Assembly: GCA_003597935.1 (NCBI GenBank)
Contig: QZJT01000121.1
Location: forward strand, 1 to 35,344
Reading direction: 5' to 3'
DNA: 35,344 nt
DNA from: Phycisphaerales bacterium
GTDB taxonomy: Bacteria > Planctomycetota > Phycisphaerae > UBA1845
In this document: one piece after another, positions 9,201 to 16,963 of the stretch
How positions within the stretch are numbered: position 1 is the stretch's first letter
Layout: each line of letters opens with the position of its first letter
The notes under the pieces: model-generated
The model's database searches: none
Seen by the model: the letters and a program-made list of their open reading frames with translations, nothing else
What the model was told of the DNA's origin: nothing
Translations under genes and position numbers: made by a program

Positions 9201-10850
9201 GAACTGGACCACCTCGGCTTCGCCCAGCAGGCGGGTGATTTCCCCCGCCTGGCGTTTCAACCTGTCCGCCGCGCCCGCCTCGACTTCGGCGAGCCTCTCT
9301 CGCACGGCGGCGGCTTGCTTTCGCAGGTTCTCGGCAGCGCGGCCCGCCAGCGTCAGGGCCATTTGCGGATCGCCCTCGACCAGGCGCTGCCGGGCGAGTT
9401 GTACGATCGCCGACAGGTCGGTGGGGGCGACGCGGACGTACTGCTCGAGCGTGACGGCCTTGCGGCCGGCCTGGCCCGTGCGATCGAACGCCCACAACAG
9501 CAGCTTCAAACCGTCAAGGTCGTTCGGACGACGGACCATGAAGTCGCCGAGATGGTTGATCGTCCCGTACGGGTCGTCGCGGACGGAGCAGATGCGGGCG
9601 CGGGTCAACTGGATGGCGAGGCGATCGTCATCGGTGACGTCGCGCACTTCCGGTAGTCGCGCCTCATACTCCGCGAGCAGTTGCTCCGCCCGCTGCGGTT
9701 CGCCCCGGCTCAGGAAGAACTGCACCGCCGCGGGCAAAAACAGCGTCCGTTGCCGGGTGGGCAGGTCCTTCAATCCGGCCTCCACCCTGGGCGAGACCTG
9801 GTCGAACTCCTTCGTGTGTTGTGCCCACTCGGTCTCGGCGCGATAGAGGAACATCCGCCACTGTTCGACGTTGCGGATGGTGTACTGCTCCAGCGTCTGA
9901 GGACCCGTCTTCCACATCGCGTCCAGTTGCCGCCGCGCCTGCTCGGCGTCGCCGCGGTCCAGCCATTCGGTGAAGAGCACCAGACGGACGGAAGGATCGT
10001 CGCTGTTGAGCGCCGTCGCGGCCGCAAGGTTCTCCTCCGGCGTGCGTCGCAGGATCTGCGGGACGTCCTCGGGATTCGCGGGCGCGTCGTCCGGGTCGCC
10101 ATTGAGAATGCCGCGCTCGCGTCTGGTGCGTGAGAGCAACGCCAGCGCCTTGGCGGAGTCCGGAAAACGGTCCTCGGCCAGGGCGGCGGCGTAGTGCGCC
10201 ACGGCCGCGTCACGCCAGGTCCGGTCGTCCCCACTGGCGACCCGCTCCAACTCGGCCCACAGCAGGTAGGCGTCGAGCGCGTCGGGATCGTCACACTTGT
10301 CGGTGACGATCTCTTCTATGATGTCACGGGCGGTCTTGAAGTCGCGCAGGCCGATCAGGCAGCGGGCGTGCCAGACGCGCGCGGCGATCGGCTCGGCGCA
10401 TGGGTCGGCGCTGGCGGAATCTTCCGCCGGGTGCCGCCAGCGCTCGGCCATCAGCGCGGCCTCCGCGAACTCGCCGACCTGAAAGTACAACTCCACGGCC
10501 GTCCTGAAGTTCTCCGAAGTCGGCTGGACGCGGACCAGCCGGCGGTAAGCTCCGATCGCCTGGGCCACGTTGCCGGCCTCCAGCGGCGATACCTTCAGGT
10601 TCGCCTCCGCGTATTCCTTCAGGACCTCCGCCTTGTTGGGATACCGCTCCACGTACAGGCGAAGCTGCCGCGCCCCCTCCCGGTAGTTACCCGCCTTCAC
10701 GAGCGCACGGCCGTCCTCCAATGCCCGGTCCGCGATCATACGTTTGCGGATCTTCCAACCGGCGTAGGCCGCGCCGCACACGGCGATGCCCACGGCACAG
10801 AGGACCATCAACGCTTTGACGTTTATTCCGCCTTGCCGTCTGGTATGCAT
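6210..10850 (-). CDS. Giant membrane-anchored TPR protein (1546 residues)
   Basis: Start taken at the ATG at 10850. A short basic segment (MHTRRQGGINVK) leads into one hydrophobic span (ALMVLCAVGIAVCGAAYAGW) and then KIRKRM, consistent with a single N-terminal anchor or uncleaved signal. No strong ribosome binding site is visible, so the start is moderately certain. The rest is a helical solenoid of tetratricopeptide repeats, recognisable from spaced patterns such as DALEDGRALVKAGNYREGAR, AYIQLARVLAGQNRGDEAIA, AYLALGRFHLQSGQAEAARQ and ALNGLAWLLYEEGTDFHKAL. More than twenty units seem likely. No catalytic domain is seen. TPR proteins of this size usually scaffold envelope or polysaccharide-export complexes. 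The epimerase downstream is compatible with that, but the role is inference. Confidence 0.88.
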   Translation of the reverse strand: MHTRRQGGINVKALMVLCAVGIAVCGAAYAGWKIRKRMIADRALEDGRALVKAGNYREGARQLRLYVERYPNKAEVLKEYAEANLKVSPLEAGNVAQAIGAYRRLVRVQPTSENFRTAVELYFQVGEFAEAALMAERWRHPAEDSASADPCAEPIAARVWHARCLIGLRDFKTARDIIEEIVTDKCDDPDALDAYLLWAELERVASGDDRTWRDAAVAHYAAALAEDRFPDSAKALALLSRTRRERGILNGDPDDAPANPEDVPQILRRTPEENLAAATALNSDDPSVRLVLFTEWLDRGDAEQARRQLDAMWKTGPQTLEQYTIRNVEQWRMFLYRAETEWAQHTKEFDQVSPRVEAGLKDLPTRQRTLFLPAAVQFFLSRGEPQRAEQLLAEYEARLPEVRDVTDDDRLAIQLTRARICSVRDDPYGTINHLGDFMVRRPNDLDGLKLLLWAFDRTGQAGRKAVTLEQYVRVAPTDLSAIVQLARQRLVEGDPQMALTLAGRAAENLRKQAAAVRERLAEVEAGAADRLKRQAGEITRLLGEAEVVQFQAQAMYDARGGAAPSDTGGARPARNESQLKALLDLQGRYPNRLDIRLMRAALDPDQAVSILEEAVQVEDLDRRAEAYIQLARVLAGQNRGDEAIARLDEAVAKVPDVPAVRVALSEFQERAGRIDEARATLEQARAAYPDRAEARRAIAFARAALEFRAGERQAAIDVVQRHLAEDSKDRPADVATREYLLNVPEIRDDPGRAAELVEQIRKIEGDSGLTWRLHEAHLAMRSDGWKDRPEQKDLIRSHLEYCLQADPGAEAPAVLLAGFHIETSDGASAETVLRKVIDRNPGASTAADRLMALLNRQGRPDEVKALHEALAQRGNRRSAENLAVAFITGELEDARATLKRQVAQDPKDVDRLVLLARLSFAEGKKDEAEEYLTRADAAATDPTRPALARAELREADGRTEDARAILDELVARQPSFEAHQWRAAFHQRHGNPQAAEQDYVQATAFEEHAPAAYLALGRFHLQSGQAEAARQAFVQGYALAPDDVGLGISLMGVLMGSSDEGERAEGQKLLESLHGKHPDHPVILMAHAAQILQSVDMSSDDEETKLLKAEAETSLERAVQADPKLVMAHQLLIRLKTLNADLEGAGMAADRAAAANPDDVGLALSRINIQRQLNPTLARQLARQLAERVPDNVDANYLLATIELRQFGDAQAAWAAIRRVADGSASPAVQQLQAEVLSHLGRASAAVDRLEEFQRDHPDRQTAALAALTAELYLLQLKDRAKAAEWLERARSIDAEDGAVFRVDLAMLLAGKPSAVEYDEAVARLEERQQTQPDDYDSFMLGARALPSADPKYRPVVRSLFDAAVQARPDSIEAHLGRATIAYLSGDRTSAMESFGEVHRIDENSPEALNGLAWLLYEEGTDFHKALEYADRAVRVARSANPNLLDTRGNILFALAKSGDATSDWWHRARIDFERCVNSTEAADCTKTKARVRLGQTLIHLGEVQEAKRHLDEAAQLDASLVDCLDRSYKMDLQDALDALEAGGGK

Positions 10851-11184
10851 GGTCTCACTCGGCCTCAGCGCTAAACCCCGATCATTCCGGCTCGACGCGA
10901 CGGGTGGTGGACATCGATCTTGCGGCCCCGCACAGGAAGATCGGCCAATGCCGCGTGGTCGCCGGAACAACTTGGATCGACTCCGTAGCGGCGACGGCGA
11001 ACCGCCCGCCACAACGCGAACACGCCTGTCCGGCCGATCACGAAATGAGACGGGTCGTCCGAGAAGATCGCCCGCCCGCCGTGCCGGTGAGCCGTGCGGT
11101 CTGTGTCGGTCTGCTCGCGCCTGCGCGTGCAGGCGCTGTCACCATACCATCGGCGCGGCCGGGCCGAAAGTCCGATTACGTGGC
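10851..11184. other. Gene-free interval between the VPS10 and TPR genes
   Basis: No credible gene, RNA or terminator with a T-tract. It should hold the promoter of the TPR gene if that gene is transcribed separately, but no clear -35/-10 pair was seen. Confidence 0.45.
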
Positions 11185-14100
11185 TCAGTTCTTGCCGCGG
11201 CCGGGACGGCGCTCGCGGCGCGGCCGTTTCTCGGCCGCGGGGATGTCCGTCGGCGCGGCCTGGTCCAACGGGCGGGGCACAACCGACGGAGCGGGCTCGT
11301 CCAGCGTCCACTGGGGGATGCGTCCGGGCGTCCATGGGGCGCCGGCGGATTCCATCCGGGCTTCCACCGCGGGCAGGTCGGTTTCGACCAACTGGCGGAG
11401 GTCTGCCAGCACGCCGGCGAATTCCGTCCCCGCGTACCGCAATCCGTCCCGCTGGGTCTGAGTGGGTGGCGACGTCGCGTCCCATTGGCTGCCGACGATG
11501 TTCCCGACCCGCTCGGAGATGGAGGGGGGCGTGGGCTCCTCGTGCCTGCGCCGCGTCTGGTCGCCGCGCAAGGCGGTGTTGATGCGGTTCAGGCGGTGCT
11601 GAGCCAGCCGCAGGTCGGCCAGGATGGCCGGGTCGCCTCCCGGGGTGTCCATCAGCGCCTTGCGCAGATGGTTGATCCGGTTCTGCACCTCGCCCGCCGC
11701 GCGGACGGCGCCTTCCACCGCCCGCCGCAGCTCGGCCACCCGCCGCTGGAAGTTCAACACCTCGGCGCGGTCCTTGGCCGCAAACGTCGCCAACTCCAGC
11801 GGCACGACTTCAAACGGCTCCGGACCGGCGACGGCCGTGGCGACGCCATCCACCTGCTGAAAGAGGGTCACCGTGTACGTCCCCGGCGCCGCCAGCGATC
11901 CGGAGGGGGGGCGCTCCCAGGGAGCGCGCTCCGTGTCCGGCCGCAGCGTCGTCGGGGTCTCGGCAGGGAACCTCAGATCCCACGCGACCCGATGGATCCC
12001 CTTCTCCCTCGACCCGTCGATCCGGCGCACGACCTGGCCGTCGGCATCGCGCACTTCCAGAAACACCGACGGCGCGACCTCCTCTTCCTCCGCCCGCAGT
12101 TCCTCGATGGTGGGGTAGGGCGGGGTCTTGCCGGCCTTGACGGCCTTTTTCTCCGCTTCCTGACGGCGCTCCTTGCGGGTGGTCAGCTTGTCCTTCAGAT
12201 AATACGTGAACGTCGCCCCGAACGGCGGATTCGGCGCCAGGTAGTACGTGGCGCCCTGAGAGCCGCGTCCGTCGCGGCTGTCCAGCCGGTTGTTCTCGAC
12301 GTAACGCAGCGCGTTCTTGATCGGGAAAATGACCGCCGGCTTTTCGAGCAGCTCGGCGGTCACCTGTCGCAGCGGCGTGTAGTCGTCGAGGACGTAGAAC
12401 CCCCGGCCGAAGGTGGCGAGCACGACGTCGTTTTCGCGCCGCTGGATGTCGAGGTCCTTCACCGAGATGGTGGGCAGGCCGCCCTTGAGCTTGATCCACT
12501 TTTCGCCGCCGTCGATGGTGAAGAAGACGCCGAACTCGGTGCCGGCGAAGTACAGGTTATTGTTGACGTGGTCCTCGCCGAAGGAATAGACGACGTGCTT
12601 CTCGGGGATTGCGGTGTCCGTGCCGCCGACGATCGACGTCCAGCGCTGGCCGCGGTCGGTGCTCTTGAGCAGATAGGGGGTGAAGTCCCCACTCTTGTGG
12701 TTGTCGAAGGCGGCGAAGACGGTGTCCGCGTCGTGCAGGCTCGCCCACACGCCTGCGACGTAGGTCATGTCCGGCACCTTCGGGAACACTGAAATCGTCC
12801 GCCAGGACTCGCCGCCGTTTTCGGTGACGTGAACCAGGCCGTCATCGGTGCCGACGTAGATGAGTCCCTCGACCAGGGGCGATTCCGACAGTGCCACCGT
12901 GTTGCCGTAGATGGACGTCGAGCGGTGTTTGGCCACCGCGTCGACGCTCTGGATCTTGCCCATCACTTCGAGCTGATTGCGGTCGATGCCGCGCGACAGA
13001 TCGCCGCTGACCGCCCGCCAACTCTCCCCGCGGTCGTCGGAGCGGAAGAGCTTGTTGCCGCCGAAGTAGAGGCGCTGCGGGTTGTGCGGGCTGATCAGCA
13101 GCGGCGAGTCCCAGTTCCACTTGATCGGCTCTTCGCCGGGGGCTTCGCGCGGCTTGATGTCCACCACTTCGCCGCTGCGGCGGTCGTGGCGGACCAGCCC
13201 GCCGTGCTGCCACTGGCTGTAGACGATGTTCGGGTCTTCCGGGTCCACCTGCGGCTCGAAACCGTCGCCGCCGACGGTGATGAACCAGTCCTCATTGGCG
13301 ATGCCGGCCGGGTTGCGGGTCCGCGAGGGGCCGCCGATGGTGTTGTTGTCCTGGGTACCGCCGTAGACGTTGTAGAAAGGCGTCGCGTTGTCCACCGTCA
13401 CGCGGTAGAACTGCGTGACGGGCAGGTTCGGCTTGTAGCCCCACGCCCCGCCCGCGTCGAACGTTTCGTAGATTCCGCCGTCGCAGCCGACCAGCATGTG
13501 GTCCGTATCCGCCGGATCGATCCACAGCGCGTGGTCATCGACGTGGCGGAATTCGCGCGGCATGCGGGCAAGCGTCTTGCCGCCGTCGCGGGTGACGTGC
13601 ATGAAGGTATCCATGGTGTAGACGGTGTCCTCGTCCTTCGGATCGCAGATGATCTCGTTGTAGTACTGCGGGCTGGACGTCATGTACTTGTTGCGCCGCT
13701 CCCACGTCTCCCCCCGATCGGTTGAGCGGAAAAAGCCGCCCTTGTCATCGGCCGCCTCGATGATGGCGTAGATCACGTCCGGGTTGGCCGGCGAGACGGC
13801 CATGCCGATGCGGCCCTTGTCCACGTCGGGGATGCCCTGGGTGATCTTGCGCCAGGTCTTGCCGGCGTCGGTGGACTTGTAGATGCCCGAGTCCGGCCCA
13901 CCGTTGATCAGCGTCCAGACGTGCCGGCGGCGCTGATAGGCCGAGGCATACAGCACGTTCGGATCGCGCGGGTCGATGTGAACCTCGTTGATGCCGGTGT
14001 CGTCGCTGACGTGGAGGATGCGCTCCCAGGTCTTGCCGCCGTCGGTGGTCTTGTAGAGCCCGCGGTCGCCGCCGCTGCGCCACAGCGGTCCCTGGGCGGC

Positions 14101-14808
14101 CACGTAAACCACGTTCGAGTCGCGCGGATCGACGACGATCATACCGATGTGCTCGGATTCCTTCAGGCCCAGGTGCTCCCAGTTCTTGCCGCCGTCGCGC
14201 GAGCGGTAGACTCCGTCGCCCCAGGAGACGCTGCGCTGGCTGTTGTTCTCGCCCGTGCCCACCCAGATGACGTGCGGGTTGTTGGGATCCATGGTGATGC
14301 AGCCGATGGAGTACGACCCCTGGCCGTCGAAGATGGGCTTGAAGGTCGTGCCGCCGTTGTCGGTCCGCCAGACGCCGCCGGAGCAGACGGCCACGTAGTA
14401 CTGGCTGGACTGCTCGGGATTGACGGCGAAGTCGCAGATCCGGCCGGACATCAGCGCCGGGCCCAGGGAGCGCCACTTCAGCCCCGCGAACGTCCCGGCC
14501 GTCATGCCGCCGGCCTCCTCGGCGGGGGGGGCATCGCCGGCGCCCTCGCCTTCAGCGGGCGCGGGCGACGGCGTCGCCAGCAGCAGCACCGCCAGCGCGG
14601 CGGCCGCCCAGCCTCGCACCGTCCTCCGCCCTGGCGGGCGTAACGGCGGCCGCGACGGCCGGCGCGCCATCGACGCCCCGGCGGCGGTCCTGACGCCCGC
14701 CCCGGCGCCGATCGCGAAACTCGCCCCGGAGTCGCGGGTCCCCGACGAAGAGCCCCCCTTCATGGCCGATTCAGCATCGGACGACCTGCTGCGCCGCTCC
14801 CACTTCAT
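11185..14808 (-). CDS. Secreted VPS10/sortilin-like Asp-box beta-propeller protein
   Basis: 1207 residues from the ATG at 14808, preceded by GGAGA at a good distance. The secretion signal itself starts later: MARRPSRPPL (residue 47), a basic run, then AAAALAVLLLATPSPAPA, so a start at 14670 is an alternative. At least nine Asp-boxes (S/T-x-D-x-G-x-x-W) are visible, including SRDGGKNWEH, TTDGGKTWER, STDAGKTWRK, STDRGETWER, SDDRGESWRA and TIDGGEKWIK. They build one or two propellers. The family is the large bacterial VPS10-domain/BNR group, often labelled glycosyl hydrolase although most members lack proven activity. The last ~350 residues are mixed helical sequence with a Lys/Arg-rich end (RRERRPGRGKN). 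It is probably exported and ligand-binding; substrate unknown. Confidence 0.9.
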   Translation of the reverse strand: MKWERRSRSSDAESAMKGGSSSGTRDSGASFAIGAGAGVRTAAGASMARRPSRPPLRPPGRRTVRGWAAAALAVLLLATPSPAPAEGEGAGDAPPAEEAGGMTAGTFAGLKWRSLGPALMSGRICDFAVNPEQSSQYYVAVCSGGVWRTDNGGTTFKPIFDGQGSYSIGCITMDPNNPHVIWVGTGENNSQRSVSWGDGVYRSRDGGKNWEHLGLKESEHIGMIVVDPRDSNVVYVAAQGPLWRSGGDRGLYKTTDGGKTWERILHVSDDTGINEVHIDPRDPNVLYASAYQRRRHVWTLINGGPDSGIYKSTDAGKTWRKITQGIPDVDKGRIGMAVSPANPDVIYAIIEAADDKGGFFRSTDRGETWERRNKYMTSSPQYYNEIICDPKDEDTVYTMDTFMHVTRDGGKTLARMPREFRHVDDHALWIDPADTDHMLVGCDGGIYETFDAGGAWGYKPNLPVTQFYRVTVDNATPFYNVYGGTQDNNTIGGPSRTRNPAGIANEDWFITVGGDGFEPQVDPEDPNIVYSQWQHGGLVRHDRRSGEVVDIKPREAPGEEPIKWNWDSPLLISPHNPQRLYFGGNKLFRSDDRGESWRAVSGDLSRGIDRNQLEVMGKIQSVDAVAKHRSTSIYGNTVALSESPLVEGLIYVGTDDGLVHVTENGGESWRTISVFPKVPDMTYVAGVWASLHDADTVFAAFDNHKSGDFTPYLLKSTDRGQRWTSIVGGTDTAIPEKHVVYSFGEDHVNNNLYFAGTEFGVFFTIDGGEKWIKLKGGLPTISVKDLDIQRRENDVVLATFGRGFYVLDDYTPLRQVTAELLEKPAVIFPIKNALRYVENNRLDSRDGRGSQGATYYLAPNPPFGATFTYYLKDKLTTRKERRQEAEKKAVKAGKTPPYPTIEELRAEEEEVAPSVFLEVRDADGQVVRRIDGSREKGIHRVAWDLRFPAETPTTLRPDTERAPWERPPSGSLAAPGTYTVTLFQQVDGVATAVAGPEPFEVVPLELATFAAKDRAEVLNFQRRVAELRRAVEGAVRAAGEVQNRINHLRKALMDTPGGDPAILADLRLAQHRLNRINTALRGDQTRRRHEEPTPPSISERVGNIVGSQWDATSPPTQTQRDGLRYAGTEFAGVLADLRQLVETDLPAVEARMESAGAPWTPGRIPQWTLDEPAPSVVPRPLDQAAPTDIPAAEKRPRRERRPGRGKN

Positions 14809-14934
14809 CTATCGTCTCCGAGGTGCAGCGCCGCGTGGAGCGCCGGACCTATGCTCTGTAGGGTGGGTCCGCCAGACACCAACTCGCAGATCTCCTTGTT
14901 ACGGGATCATCATCTGGCGATACCGCACCGCGAA

Positions 14935-15383
14935 TCAGCGTAGCCTCGTGCAATGTATGAGCACCCGCGACAAAGCGGTTGGCTTCCCTATCCGAAGACG
15001 AGCACGTGGGCCATCGACGATCATCAGGAGATTCGCCAGGAAGTCGCGCCCCGGAAGAACGTTTGAACGCGGCACTCCGTAGACGAGCAAGGTTGCTCCT
15101 GGGAACCGTCCGGCACGAGGGTCATGTAGTATAGAGGGACACGCCGGGGAGCGGCCTGCCGGTCGAAGCCCCGCGGACTGCGCCAATCCCCCGGTGCGAG
15201 TCCCAGATCTTCGCAAACTTCAAAGGGAACGGCAGACCTCTCGGCACCGGTGTCGAGCAAGCCAGGCCAATGCGTCGGGTGCGCGTGACCCGCCAGATCC
15301 GTCAGGCTGATTCGCGGGACGACGGGCGCCGGGTGGGCGAACGTGTCGCGGCCGCAGGTTGTGCCGAGTTTGCCCTGGATCAT
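14935..15383 (-). pseudogene. Retropepsin-like clan AA aspartic protease, split by a frameshift
   Basis: The ATG at 15383 overlaps the TGA of the preceding gene as ATGA, so translation should be coupled. The first frame carries the active-site motif GLLDTGAERSAVPFEVCEDL and continues to VPLYYMTLVPDG. Near 15105-15111 homology jumps to another frame: RFPGATLLVYGVPRSNV, then LPGRDFLANLLMIVDG and RARLRIG, ending at 14935. Together the halves give a complete ~148-residue single-domain protease with the DTGA active site and the GRD-containing second half. One missing base restores the frame. No slippery heptamer is evident, so a mutation or assembly error is more likely than programmed shifting. 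Such proteases usually work as dimers; the substrate is unknown. Confidence 0.75.
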
Positions 15384-15817
15384 GGCGCCTCCAATTCGGG
15401 CGAATCCAGGTAGTCCTCCGGACAGGCCGCGGTTATTCGACGAATGAGAACGAACTCTCCACGATAAGCGTTTTCCATGCGGCCTGCAAGTGCGAACTCG
15501 TCTGTATCTTCGTCCACCAGTCGCCCACCGCGAAACGCTGCGAACGTACCCGGCGCACGCCGGAGCAACTCGGGCAGAGATTTCAGAAAAGCCGCCTCCT
15601 CTCTTAAGAAAGCTGTCTCACCCGGGTGGGGACTGATCGGCTCTGACTCCGTATCGATAGCAGTTCTTGCAGGAAGATCAAAGGGAAGCCGAAATGTATC
15701 CTCATAGTTCTCTGGTTTGGAGGAAAGGGCGTAGATTTCCCGTGGTGGGTCAGCGTATTCCGGGAGTTCACCACGAGCCTTGCGGAAACGTTGGAGAAGC
15801 GCGCGAATGCCGTTCAT
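15380..15817 (-). CDS. Small DUF5678-like protein, partner of the aspartic protease
   Basis: 145 residues from the ATG at 15817 (MNGIRALLQRFRKARGELPE). A longer frame from 15943 would overlap the upstream gene by 95 bp and its extra residues look like an out-of-frame reading, so the shorter start is preferred; GGGAACGGGGA precedes it. The C-terminal ~75 residues (AFLREEAAFLKSLPELLRRA, GTFAAFRGGRLVDEDTDE, then YRGEFVLIRRI) resemble the small alpha/beta DUF5678-type domain often found beside retropepsin-like proteases. There is no signal peptide or membrane span. Its stop overlaps the protease start by ATGA, so the two products are probably made together. The family assignment is from memory of the pattern. 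Confidence 0.7.
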   Translation of the reverse strand: MNGIRALLQRFRKARGELPEYADPPREIYALSSKPENYEDTFRLPFDLPARTAIDTESEPISPHPGETAFLREEAAFLKSLPELLRRAPGTFAAFRGGRLVDEDTDEFALAGRMENAYRGEFVLIRRITAACPEDYLDSPELEAP

Positions 15818-15848
15818 TCCCCGTTCCCGCGCCTGCGCTCTTGCGTCC

Positions 15849-16550
15849 CTAGCCACCGCACTGGCCCTCCGGCAGATCAAGGTGTTTCTTGACGACCAGG
15901 ATCCGTCTCCTCGCTCTGTCAAGGACTTGACAAAGCTGCTCAAGAGTCTCTTCGGTGAGCAAGTATGACTGGGTCGTTTTTTCGTCGTTAAGTTCGGCCA
16001 CGATTTCCAGAATCGCTATCGGAACGAATCGGTCGAGGCGAAAGTACTGCTGGTCGTCTCCCTTGAGCTTGTCGTGTCTGGTCGACTGAAAAACGGCGCG
16101 AGCGTCCACAACGCAAAGCGCCGAGTCGATCCGAGGCGTGCCCGTACCGAGAGCGTGAGCCTCAGCCCGCTGCCTGGCGATAGGCGCACGCTTCTTTTCC
16201 ATGGCACTCAAGAGCGGTTGCACGGCCCCAACCTGATCACTTGAAAGCCGAAGACCCGCCAGGTCCGACAGTACCTGGTCCTTCGTGAAGTCGCGATCGC
16301 TCCATCGCTGCAGCAAAAACAACGCCGCCTTCACTGCACGATTCAACTGTTCAGGGTCGGTTTTCAGGAGCGCGAGTCTGGACAGGCCCTCGTCCGAAAC
16401 GTCTTCTGCTTCGAGCTGCTCCGGGAGATCCGCAATGACATCGGCGATTGAGGCAATCTCACTCGGATCCAGGCTGCACAAAGTGCGAAGATCCCGGATC
16501 AGGTCCGCCGATGGTAGACCTTTTGTTCCCATGATGTTTTCAAGCATCAT
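15849..16550 (-). CDS. Hypothetical protein, first gene of the protease operon
   Basis: 233 residues from the first of two adjacent ATG codons (MMLENIMGTKGLPSADL), preceded by GGGGCGAG. No known domain is recognised. The N-terminal ~110 residues are helical and acidic (LCSLDPSEIASIADVIADLP). The rest contains HALGTGTPRIDSALCVVDAR and a segment DQQYFRLDRFVPIAILEIVA, ending in LEQLCQVLDRARRRILVVKK. It is predicted cytoplasmic, with no membrane span. It lies 31 bp before the next gene in the same direction, forming a three-gene unit with the DUF5678-like protein and the aspartic protease. Composition is less GC-rich than the flanking genes, hinting at a transferred cassette. Confidence 0.7.
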   Translation of the reverse strand: MMLENIMGTKGLPSADLIRDLRTLCSLDPSEIASIADVIADLPEQLEAEDVSDEGLSRLALLKTDPEQLNRAVKAALFLLQRWSDRDFTKDQVLSDLAGLRLSSDQVGAVQPLLSAMEKKRAPIARQRAEAHALGTGTPRIDSALCVVDARAVFQSTRHDKLKGDDQQYFRLDRFVPIAILEIVAELNDEKTTQSYLLTEETLEQLCQVLDRARRRILVVKKHLDLPEGQCGG

Positions 16551-16963
16551 CTCGCCCCAACCATTTGAACATCAGTCCGTTGTGGCTTTGCCCCCTATCA
16601 CGGTGCGCGGAGCGGATTGAGATAACGGATTAAACTCACGTCCCTTGCAGCGGCTCGCGAATCCACGTCGAAGCGGGGCTCCGGACCCGTTGGGCGAACG
16701 AATCTGCGGCTGCCCCACGGGCACGCTGACCCCGCAGCCACCGCACGCCCCAACCCGCCCCTTGCGGCCCGGCAGCTTGCGACAGTCCTGGTCTCCATTA
16801 TCGGCCGCAGCGCGCTGCCCGTCAAGGATACCCGCGCCGGTGGTAGGCGACGACGCGAACGACGATCCCGCACCCATGCACCTACGGTGCGCAGCCGCTG
16901 AAAGTGCGTCGGGCCCGTCCGCGATGTAGTCGATATCGTAAGGAAGGCCGGCTGCGGGCTCGA
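16551..16963. other. Gene-free interval upstream of the protease operon
   Basis: Open frames on either strand here lack ribosome binding sites and family resemblance. No RNA gene or repeat was recognised. It should hold the promoter of the operon starting at 16550. Confidence 0.45.

Noticed and set aside
10786-12792. Long open frame on the plus strand (about 668 codons)
   Set aside because: Antisense to the TPR start and the VPS10 gene; no ribosome binding site or recognisable domain.
15105-15111. Programmed -1 ribosomal frameshift in the aspartic protease gene
   Set aside because: The direction would fit, but no X-XXY-YYZ slippery heptamer is visible at the junction; a one-base loss or assembly error is simpler.
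15380-15943. Longer version of the DUF5678-like gene starting at 15943
   Set aside because: It would overlap the upstream gene by 95 bp and the additional residues look like an out-of-frame reading; the ATG at 15817 fits better.
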